The notes under the pieces were generated by a model, which saw nothing but the letters and a program-made list of their open reading frames with translations, was not told the DNA's origin and did no database searches. A stretch of 64,000 nt of DNA from Branchiostoma floridae (taxonomy: Eukaryota; Chordata; Leptocardii; Amphioxiformes; Branchiostomatidae). Numbering within the stretch: the stretch's first letter is position 1; every line of letters starts with the position of its first letter. Positions 48,950-59,122 of this stretch are shown one piece after another. Both the position numbers and the translations under genes were made by a program. The stretch lies in assembly GCF_000003815.2 (NCBI RefSeq), contig NC_049990.1:5288626-5352625 (forward strand), written 5' to 3'.

Positions 48950-51900
48950 CAATGGCTATATTTCTTCAGAACTGATGAGGTTTTCAACTTATTCCTGCGA
49001 CCTTATTAGTTGTTTTCCAAAGCAATCTCTCTTCATTGAAGCACCCAATGTCATGATATTTGTATATAATCCAATAGAATTGTACAAAAAAATATTCCCG
49101 TTATCGTCACACCAACGGACTTGATTCATTTGCAGTTTCCATTTTATCACCGTCCTTTACATGATACCCTATAAAATAATGTTTGCTATTTCAGTCAGAT
49201 GATTTTTACCGAAAGGTGAGGGGCCACACTCGATGACGGGCCGCTATTTGCGGTGTCAAGGGCGGCTGGACTTTGGCACCTGTCAATGAAAACCCATAGG
49301 GTTGATCAATTGAGGATAGGGGTATTGTGGTGAGGGATGGGGTACAGTTTTGTCGTTTGATGCACCACGTGTAAAAAATTTGAAATAATCTTTCTTTTTT
49401 CCTTCTATATCTGTTTATTCTTTTATCAAATGCTTTGACATGATAAAAATAGAAATTGATAGAAGTAAAAATGATAATATAAATGAAGTCAACACATAGA
49501 TTCTTTGATAATTTTCTTGCCAAAACCCCGCTACATTCTCTCATTGATAGGTGCACCGTGGCGTCTAAAAGCATTGCCCCGTTTACAGACATTAAGTGTA
49601 TCATGGTGCAAACCGTGGCATGTAGCCAGCTCAAACACATACTACGTGTTGTACGTGTGAAACACGGGCTGCAAACACGTTAATCCATGTCTGGCCATAC
49701 ATCACTGCAACTGGCACGTCGTTAAAAATTGGAGAGCCACACCATCGTCCTGTAGACTCCAGGACTCCAGGAAGAATAGCGATACTACATTTAGTATCAC
49801 TAATGGAGATCCCAATAAAACAAACAAACAAACAAACGTCACTATGCAAACATTACGTCCTTAACCTTTTAGCACACCTGGTTTGAATCGAACGTCGAAA
49901 ACATTAACGTCTTACAAATAATTCTATTGTTAAATAAAAAAAAGAACGTTTAGCTTTTATCTTCTAACGTGTGTACACCGATTTAGCGTAGCGTGTGCCC
50001 GAACATGTACTATCATATAGTGGTAAGTCACCCCTAACTATGAATCTGACGGTTGGGAGTTATAACTCTGGCTGGCCGACACGCTACTGGAAATGGTTAC
50101 ATTCCTTAGAACCGGGCGTTAAAAGTCGTTACCCACTGTACTACGTGCTTGTCGAAATGAGCTGGGGGAAAATTTCTTCGTGAAAGCGACCCGACGTGTT
50201 CCTAACGTCTGTTACTCCTGGAACGATCATCTAGTTTGAGGACACTGTCCTTCATATTCAATCATTTTCACCAGTGGAGATTCTCTAGTCCCCACATCTG
50301 GCAAGAACTTTTAGAAACAGATTTGAACTCAGATTTGTAATAAGGGTGAGGTTCGCGTGGCGACCTACTTGCGACATACCATACCGTGTCTCGCCAATTA
50401 TGCTTGAGCAAAGTTGCTATCCAAGCCTTCCTGCTGGACCAACGCCATGTGTCGACAGGGGTCCCCACCACGCCCGCGCGCAGTCTCTTGAAGTTCTTGC
50501 CTGGTCCTGGCTGAGCACTATGCTGGAAGTCCGCTCACACCATAGGTGTCTTTTGCATGAATTTTCATATATATATGAATAGTAAGAATGATAAGAATAA
50601 TGACTTTGGCCTTAACTAGCCTGTATAATTCATGACGTTTCCGACAGTTTTTTAATGACACTCTGCTGATTCGTTGTCATTTCCCCCCAAATTCATTGTG
50701 GAATATTGTCGTTAAATGTTCAATATCAATATTGTAATAATCAAGTACACTATTTTTTCACGCCAACTTTTGTTATATAAAATGTGCGTAAAAATGTAAC
50801 CTTCTGTTAGATAGCGAGACATCTGAACAATTTCAGAGCCGAATTCAGCCGAAATTGCAGTTCCCAGGAATACCTATTATGCCCGTCCTTGGTGCTGAAC
50901 GTGCCATCACGTGACACTGCAAACAGGTTTCCTCAGCTTTACTCGTGTTTTATCACTGTATTCAAACGTAAAGAACGATATAATGAAACAAAGAAACTTT
51001 GATATTTTCCTGCTTGTCTCCTTACACGTTTAGCAGACATTTGATCATCGGCACTCTGGTTAACGTTATGTTGTTTATTGCCTTTCTTTAGAAAGAGAAG
51101 CCACATGAGCTAGAACTACATCAGCCGCACAAGACTTCCATACTCACAATATATAGTTTTACGATTATACCTGAAACAAATGAGTGCTCGGTTTTTCCCA
51201 GTGAAAGTTAGATGAAGAAATTCACCATGTCTGTTGACAACAACAAATAGTTTTATTCCAGTAGCGTCATGGTAAGCTATAAACCGTTAACGTTGCACGT
51301 AGACATTCTATAACTCTTTATGCTTAGCTTCGAGGTCCCCAGTTTTATATTTTTCCTGGATGGTCTCATTCCAAGCGACCGGAGGACATTCTATAAGCGA
51401 CAGTCAGAGTCTGTGCAAACAATCATGAAAGACGATATCTCGACCTGGCAAACATGGGCATACGTTATCTTCCCGCCATTTTAGGGGCCGCGTAAATAAT
51501 TATGCGGGCGCTTTAAATCATTTCGTAAACATTAGATCATGACATTGTCTTTGTTTGGAATGAAATACTGATTGATTATATATTATGTATGTATTAGTGT
51601 CGCTCAATCAAAACTTGGAAAAGAATTAATTACAGAAATTTGTGTTGTCTGCATAACACCCCTTTTGCTTAGTGGACCACCCCGTTTTTAACCCCTGACC
51701 TTCAGCCATCAATATATTTTGCTGCGACGCGAATCCTTCGATACTGTACGGTAAGATTTGCCCCGTGTTTGTGAGCTTGTTGTTTTTCTAGTGCCACTGT
51801 AGTGTCAAGCAAAGGACTCCCAGTCCCACGGTAAGGCTTCTTGTACTTTCTGTGGCGAATCTTTCGTTAAGGGACGCTTTAGCAGTCATACCGTCCTAAA

Positions 51901-52515
51901 AATAGCATCTCTTGGGTAGGGGAGGGGGGCGGAATTTTGAGTATTTGGCTGCACGGGACGGACATGTTCTGTTACCGCTGTCGTCTGGCACTGTGCTAAA
52001 TACGTAGTGGCCTGCTTTTGCAGTCGAGATAGTAAGCCAGAAAAGGCACGAGAAATTTGTTGGAAATTTTGGATATAACGTTAACGTTATATGCAGTCAT
52101 AATCTACATAATCAATATGATGTTCTTGCGGCATGATATTTGTGTCATACTGTCTGTACTTTCATGCATATTCATAACTGTCCGTGAGTAATACAACATG
52201 GGTGCAAGGGCTGTGTCAAAGGGCTGTGCCCACATGTGGTTAGTCAATATAATAAAGATGTTACTCTGTAGACGTTATGTATAAGAGTTGTCTTAATTTA
52301 GCCGTGGGGCGACTGTTGTGTTAGGACTATTGCATGCAGTCTTATACATTAACCCTACCATTACCAACAGTCGCGGATGGGTGTGTTGAGGCAAATGAAC
52401 AAATCGCTGAGTAACCATGCCGCTGCACTAATCCTCAGAACTCTTGCTTGGCGTCCCTGACTTCCTAGCAGCCTCATGTGCCAGGGCATATTTCAGGAGA
52501 CAAATTGAATAAGGG
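48950..52515. other. Non-coding interval upstream of TSSC4
   Basis: No convincing gene. The longest frame (49206-49640 minus) is AT-rich with no domain. The TSSC4 non-coding first exon must lie somewhere upstream but was not identified. Confidence 0.5.
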
Positions 52516-52900
52516 CTTGTAATTCTCTCATTTCTCTGTTTCTAGTTCAAACTCAAAGATGTCAGGGAAGCAAGATGGCGACAAGGAGCGGGAGGGCTAC
52601 TCCATCCTCAAAGTACTATAAGTTGGATCCTACCTCTGGCCAGAGACAAATGAAATTAGAGCTTGTAATTCTGTCATTTTTCTGTTTCCAGTTCAAACTC
52701 AAAGATGTCGTCAGGGAAGCAAGATGGCGACAAGGAGCGGGAGGGCTACGCCATCCACTAAGTACTCAGTTGGATCCTATATCTAGACAACTAAATGCAG
52801 AGCTATCTGTAATTTTTTTCTCACTAGTTCAAACTCAAAGATGTCGTCAGGGAAGCAAGATGGCGACAAGGAGCAGGAGGGCTACTCCATCCACAACCCG
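52516..52900 (+). repeat. Triplicated 5' end of TSSC4 exon 1
   Basis: Three tandem units carry a pyrimidine tract, AG, TTCAAACTCAAAG and an ATG with the first codons (ATGs at 52559, 52705 and 52841; spacing 146 and 136 bp). The first two open frames stop after about 20 codons (TAA at 52619-52621 and 52759-52761), and only the third continues into TSSC4. The first copy lacks one codon (ATGTCAGGG). They are potential alternative acceptors that would yield short upstream frames. Confidence 0.85.
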
Positions 52901-55636
52901 GGAAACCCGGACTTCCAGCGCCGCATGGCCTCAGCCTTCGGCAACCTGGAGCATCTGAATCCCGGCGGGGGGCGGACACAAGAACGGGACTCCCGCGGTC
53001 CCTGGCAGCGTCCCCCCGCCCCCGACTATGTGGTCAACCCCAACAGGTGGACCCACTACAGCCTTCAGGGTGACCCTGTTTTTTATTAGGCTATCATAGG
53101 TACGATTACTGACTTCTATCTGTTTAGTATAAACTTGAACATTCTAGTAATTTCTACAGTTAAAAAGTGCATACGTCGATGAAGGTTAGACATCCAGCCT
53201 AGACATGAAGGTTAGACTACAGCCTTCAGGGTGACCCTGTTTTTTTATTTATCATAGGTACGATTACTGACTTTTATATGTTTAGTATAAACTTGAAAGT
53301 TCAACAAGTAAAAAGTTTTTTTGTTTGTTTGTTTGAACCTTTGTTTATTCATGAAAGCTCAAGTTGACCAGCAGGCTGCTTTTCATTGAGGTCATAAGGG
53401 GAGAGGCAAGGGTCAGACAACGAGAGATACAGTTTAAAGTATCAGACAACGAGAGATACAGTTTAAAGTCCTAATAAGTCTTATAAGCCTATTTACATAA
53501 TTTTACATACATGGTACAAAACAAATAATAGCGAGAGACAAAGTCCATACTTCGATGAAGGTTAGACATCCAAGTAATAAGATACGCCAAAAAGCGGTTA
53601 CTCAAGCAACTGGATATGATTTTGGAAACGGTCAGACGTTTCAAACAACATCCGTTGTTTTTCGTCAGTGACACGGGAGAAATCTTGTTGTCAGGGTTTT
53701 TATATATCCTAGCTGTGAATTGATATGCAAAAGAGATCTAGTTAGAAAACAGGTTTATCCTAACTATATGAATTAATATGTAAAAAGGGGAGGAGGACGA
53801 ATTTTCAAAAGTCCAATATCATACATGTAGGTACGATTGAATTCAACACCATTCATGTGCATATCGTTAATTAGTTTAGTCTACAGACATTAAGATTAAA
53901 ATTCTAATTCATTTAAGGGAGTTGGGTTTATTTTAGAAGTACGTAATGGTTTTAGGACCTTGGCAACAAAAGCATTTATTGATTGAAAAATCTGTAACGT
54001 ATTTCATGTGTGAAAATGTAGCTGTGTGCCAAGTAAGTTCCGAAGCAATCGTTGTTCATATTTCATGGTATTAAGTGCAACGTGTGCATGTCTTTAATTA
54101 GTTTACAGTCGTTAGACTCCCAATTCATTTTCGGTAGTTGGACTCATTTCCTAAGCTTATATTGATTTTCATTTCTACGAACTTGGCAATGGAAGTATTC
54201 CTTGATTGGAAAAGAGGAATTTATTTCATTTGTAGCAATATTACGTAACTCAGTTGTGTGCCAAGTATGTTCCAGAGTAAGATTTTTCCATACATTAAAG
54301 TATTGATAATCTATGAAATCAGATAAATCAGGCTCCATATCTCTAATGGCAATGTAGATCAAATACGCTAGATACATTAATGCTTACAGAGAATAGTCTC
54401 ATCAGCAAAAGCTTCAGTTGCCCACGATTTCAATCGCTTAAATATATGATCATAGGAGGAAAAGCAAGCAGTAAATGGCATGAGTAAAAACTTCCAAAAA
54501 AACATGTCACATGCTGTAAATGCTAAAGGGTGTAAATTATCATTGATATGAGGTGAATTGGTACTTTCCATGCAAATACCGAGTGGGTCCTTAAGTTTAG
54601 CTGTGTCTGTTCTGTGACTTCTTGACTTCTCACACACTCAAAAGGCTAAAGACTGGAAAGTATCATTGATATGGGTGAATTGGTAAGTTTTATATTGATA
54701 TCTTTCAGCACAAACACCAAGCAGATCGTTATTAACTGTGTCTTTTCTGTGATTTGTTCTTACCTTACAGAAGAAGAAGATCTGAACGACCAGACCAACC
54801 GAGCCGCCGCGCTGGACTTTCTGGCAGACCTCCGCAGACGACACAACGACGCTCAGCCCCTCAACATCTTCGAAGACTCCGACTCCAAAGAGGAGGAGGA
54901 AGACGAAGAAGAAGATGAAGAAGATCAGAAGGATGAAGAGGATGGAGAAAGAAAGAAAGAAGAAGACAAGAAGGGAGAGAAGAAAGAAGCCGCCAAACAA
55001 CAGTGTCCCCCCAAGTCGTCCAGCAGACCGTGGGACCCGGAAGGCCGTGTGGGCAGACACAACCTCCCCCCTCCTCCCCCGATGATGTTGATAAACCCCC
55101 CGCTCAGCGTCCACTCCTCCCTCTCCAAGCGCCCCATGCAGAGCGTCCCCCTCCCGAAGACGTCCGGCAGCGCGGCTCTACCCAAGGCGGAGGTGAGACC
55201 ATCCGTCGGCAACACCGCCCCGGACACCACCTACTTCAGACCAACCTTCCAGCCCAGATGGAACCGCGCCGGCGACCACCAGGGAGGGAAGACGGATGTT
55301 GGAACGGCCGGTGCCCCCCCTCCGGACAATGGGAACAAACCGGACAGCGCGTCGCGCTGGATGAGCGGGACCTACACCATGCCGGAGTACAGAGTCGGCC
55401 AGAAGAGGAAGGCCTCTCGACCCACAAGGCAGGCCTCAGATGTTGGCCAGAAGGAACAGCCTGCCGCCATGGGCCTCCAACATCTCCAGTGGTATGATGA
55501 TGAGGATGATGAAGATGACGATGCGGTACCCACTGGTGTATCTTGGGAAGCCTCAACAGAGCGGCCTTCAGAGGATACCTCTTCACACACAGCAAAGAAG
55601 GCTAAGAAGAACATTCGCCCGCGTCATGATGACTAG
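52841..55636 (+). CDS. TSSC4: TSSC4, U5 snRNP-associated factor
   Basis: Two coding exons, 52841-53069 and 54771-55636 (phase 1 junction G|AA), 364 aa. The diagnostic block APDYVVNPNRWTHYSLQ, followed across the intron by NDQTNRAAALDFL, corresponds to the conserved TSSC4 core (PDYVxxPxRWTxYSL then QxNxxxALxFL). The rest is disordered: a Glu/Asp/Lys-rich stretch after residue about 105, a Pro-rich centre, KRKASR, and an acidic DDEDDEDDD tract before a basic end. Family knowledge: human TSSC4 associates with U5 snRNP and PRPF19-type assemblies and supports U5 and tri-snRNP biogenesis in the nucleus. The start is ATGTCGTCAGG, 13 nt after an acceptor (TCACTAG), so a 5' non-coding exon must lie upstream; it was not identified. 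Duplicated copies of this exon's ends flank it. Confidence 0.9.
53057..53300 (+). repeat. Duplicated donor end of TSSC4 exon 1
   Basis: The last coding bases and donor (CTACAGCCTTCAG, then GGTGACC) with about 70 nt of intron at 53057-53135 recur at 53217-53297 with few changes. Between them lie two pieces of the CGATGAAGGTTAGACATCCA repeat. The second copy is a spare donor without its exon. Confidence 0.85.
53542..53668. repeat. CAACTGGATATGA repeat in TSSC4 intron
   Basis: TCGATGAAGGTTAGACATCC, GTTACTCAAGCAACTGGATA, ACGGTCAGACGTTTCAAA and TTTCGTCAGTGACAC in order. Pieces of its tail also lie at 53168-53215, between the duplicated TSSC4 donors. A separate short tandem duplication (TCAGACAACGAGAGATACAG) is at 53412-53468. 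Confidence 0.75.
54537..54770 (+). repeat. Duplicated intron segment next to the TSSC4 exon 2 acceptor
   Basis: TATCATTGATATG..GTGAATTGGTA and a following CTGTGTCT..TCTGTGA block occur at about 54537-54625 and again at 54660-54760. The second copy ends at the true acceptor CTTACCTTACAG. Diverged tandem copy. Confidence 0.7.
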
Positions 55637-57293
55637 CGATAGGAACGTTTGAAACTTAGGGGAAACATTTAGGGAACCTATCACTGATCACGATCAGTCT
55701 TAATTATATGATATACATTCAAACCTTACATAGCAAAAGCAGTCCTTGTCAGATGAACAACAGACATATAGCAAAATGTCAAACTTGCTAGGAGGTCTAG
55801 CTCGTGTTTGACACTGAAAAGCAGTTCTGTTACCAGCTACTTAGATACAGATATTTGTCACAAACAGATAGTTTACCATCCTCACATACATGTACACTTT
55901 CATTAATGATAAAAATGTATGGTACGTTTCCTTTTTACTTTGTAATGGGGTATTTTTTGTACAAGTGTTTGAATAGACTTGGAATTACAATTTTTGAAAT
56001 ATTGTTACATCTTTGTGTTCCAGTTTTAAGGAACTTTTGAAATGATGCAAGTTAAATGCATGTTTATTTTGCATTTTTGTAAATTATATAATTTCTATTC
56101 AATTAGACTTTGAATTTGCAATAGGGAGATACCATGTTTTTTTTTACTATTGCATTATATCTTGATGTGCCAATGTATATATATTTGCTTTTGAGTGAGA
56201 TTGTAATCATAACTTTTCGTAGTAAGGTAGGAATTCAAAAGATATTGTTCAATAAGGTATCAAAGCTACCATCAGCCAGTTTGCATGGTTTCCATTTCCT
56301 TTTAATTGCTGTGGTTTTAAGCTATCAAGATTGAAGTTAGTGTGAACAAATTGAAGAAACATCGAATCATGTTCTTGAGCGTAAAAACAGAAACAAGAGC
56401 TTTTGTTCAAGAGATTGAATGCGTAGTGTCACCTTTAAGTATTTATTACAAAGATCTTGCCAATGTTTTTGTGTAACAATATTCAAGTGTAACTTTCAAC
56501 ATCAAGGAAAACATTTCATGATGAACAGCACTGGTCATGGAATGGTCGACAATCCACCGACTCTATGATGTCACAATTATGCAGATAGAACACATGACTT
56601 GTTGATCAGTGGATCATAAGTTGCAGAAAGTTTATGGCGTCCCCCGTCTCAATTAAGGGCTGGGTTATTATTCCTCACAATCATTCCTTTATACAGACGG
56701 AGGATGCCGTAAACTTTCTGCAACTGTTGATCCACTATTCCTCTTTGCTGTAAATTACAGTTGAATCTTACTACAGAATGAGTTTTACTAATATAGACAA
56801 ACATTCTAGTAAATTTCTGCTTGGTTTAACGGTTTAAACTCTCTACAGAGCAAATACAAGACATAGAACCCTTGGGGATGGACCCCTTGTAGTGAGACTG
56901 GCTCCACTCTGAAGGGTGATGTAACAATACACAACATGGAGTAATGAGACTTTTGCCTGGGCTTTTTAACAAGCATGTACTAATAATGAAAGCAGGACAC
57001 TCAGATGTTTCATTTAAAGCATGTAAATTGCCAGGACACACCCTTGAAGCCAGAGCAAGCCGGTTCTTTTAATGAAATTATATTAGTCCATTACTATATT
57101 GTAGTTGTTACGTATTGGACTATTGTACTTGTGCATGACGTGATATTAGAGAGACTACTAGATCCTCTCTTTGTGTGTATATGCTGATCATGAATGAACA
57201 GTATCCCGAAAAGGGACATTTTTCTCTGACAATTACAAACGACGTATCTTTGTGATGTTTATCTGATCTGTTGATGAGTTGTCAGGATAAGAT

Positions 57294-57299
57294 AATAAA
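57294..57299 (+). promoter_or_regulatory. Possible TSSC4 polyadenylation signal
   Basis: First AATAAA that I noticed downstream of the TSSC4 stop, 1.66 kb away. The 3' UTR would be long; variant hexamers nearer the stop cannot be ruled out. Confidence 0.25.
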
Positions 57300-58027
57300 C
57301 AATTGATGTATGAAACCGTGTTTTTAATGGTGTCATCACTGTGGACATGTTTGAGTATTCTCCAAGCACAGAAAAGGCTGGATGGTTTTTAATTTCTATT
57401 TCGTCTTTTTGTTTTCTTTTTGGCAAGTGGACAACTAAAACTGACAAGATAGAAAGCAAGATAAAAATACCTTAAAAAGTCCAAAACCACCCAGAGCCTT
57501 ACCTCTGCTTGGAGAATAATGTTAAGGGATCACATACTAGTACACAGGCGGGACGCCTTATTTGGTGCCTCACATACCGACCATAACTCTCCCCAAATAA
57601 AGCGCAACTGGGCTCTGATATTTCACACTGGGTCTGTATAAAGACATCACAAGCTTGTCCTTATAAAACCTGGTTTGATCAAAAATAAAATGTATATGAT
57701 CATAATTTAGCAAATTTTATGTGCTGTGTTGAATTTGGATGTTGTTTGGGACTTGCAAAATAACTTGTCCTCAAATCTTAAACATCTCTGAAAAACTGAG
57801 AAATCTACAAAATGTACTCGGCAAGCTCCACCATGCGTCCTGAGGTAGTACTGCAGGACGTCCACTGCAAAAATTGGCAAAATATTGCCTTGGCTGTTTT
57901 GGAAACCACTGGGTAGACTTGAACATATACATGTAGTGGTTCCTTTGTGCCAAATAGATCCGAGATATCAAAACTGGAAGTTCAACTGCAGTACCGTACT
58001 GTAGAAAGCTGCTAGGAGGCCCATTAT

Positions 58028-58162
58028 TGAACTTGAACTTTGTATGTTGATGAAGGTTAAACAACCAGGTAATAAGATACACTAAATAATAGTCACTCAA
58101 GCAACTGGGTATGATTTTGAAAACAGATATGTGTTTCAGATAGCATCTACTGTCTTTTGACA
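58028..58162. repeat. CAACTGGATATGA repeat downstream of RNASEH2B
   Basis: GTTGATGAAGGTTAAACAAC, AGTCACTCAAGCAACTGGGT and GTGTTTCAGATAGCATCTAC in the family order; the most diverged copy in the window. Confidence 0.65.
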
Positions 58163-58720
58163 CGCCATTTACAGCTCAAATTATGCTGTCCATAAACACA
58201 GGAAAGTGTAGGGGGAAATATTACAGAAAACCAAGACATGTCATGCCAAACCAGCTGTCAACCAATCAGAGAATAGGCTTTCCGTTTTCAAAAGCTGTCT
58301 CGCATGTATAAGGGTAACCTCATAAATATTTATAAGCAGGTCTGTCAGGAACTAAGGGTGACGGTTGAAAGAAAAGAGTACATCCAGACCGGCAGTTTGG
58401 CTGTTGGATGTCCCTGCGTAGGAGGATGGATGCCCATGGCATAGTACCAAAGCAAATGCCAGAAGATTAGTGTTGCAGCGCCCCCTGTTGAACCATGGTG
58501 CAGGTGCACTTAAGAAAGTGCATCATGTTACCAGAGCCTAGCCAACGAACTATATCTATCTTAAATTTGAAAAATTAGCTTAATCTCTGCCTAACATAAA
58601 AATGCATGTTGCAACTAAAGCATTACTATTGTCAAGGAGGTATAGTCTCTCTATAAACTCCTTGCTATTGCAAGGCATCACCAAAAATGATGCATGGGTT
58701 GAAGACAAATTTTAGGCCAT

Positions 58721-58726
58721 TTTATT
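58721..58726 (-). promoter_or_regulatory. Candidate polyadenylation signal of RNASEH2B
   Basis: AATAAA on the minus strand about 400 nt after the stop codon at 59123, consistent with a normal 3' UTR. Confidence 0.5.
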
Positions 58727-59122
58727 CTATGAAAGTTAATTTGCCTTTACAGCATGGTGAACAGAATTATCAAAATTGATACATTGTACAAAATTGTTTG
58801 AAACTAGCTTCCAAGTTTACTTCGGATACCTTTTCTAAGATCAAAGATACAATTTCAAACAAATATCATGTTCATACAAATACTTCAAATTGCCCTTTTT
58901 GCATTACATTTGTATTTAGTATATAAAACAACCTTTTTGCACTATCAAAATACATAACAATATGCAACCTTATTGGTAGATCCTTTTTGTCTAGTTATAT
59001 GTAAAAGGGGTATTTTGACAAAATGTGGACACGACAAAAATATGACAGAAAACATAGTCTACTCAAATAAAGGCACAGTTGTCACTTTACTGTTGTTCTT
59101 GCAATATTCTTTTTTGACTCTT

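Larger units (their letters stand above)
55637..59122. other. TSSC4 / RNASEH2B convergent 3' region
   Basis: The 3' UTRs of the two convergent genes and the space between. No other gene recognised. Contains a CAACTGGATATGA-type copy (58028-58162), a relative of the 33.7-kb foldback element (58240-58430) and a lone CCTCTGCTTGGAGA end near 57493. Confidence 0.6.

Noticed and set aside
49206-49640. 144-codon frame on the minus strand
   Set aside because: No recognisable domain; Ile/Tyr/Phe-rich AT-biased stretch, no splice partner.
54144-54637. Two adjacent minus-strand frames in the TSSC4 intron, considered as a nested gene
   Set aside because: No domain and no splice support; part overlaps the duplicated intron segment.
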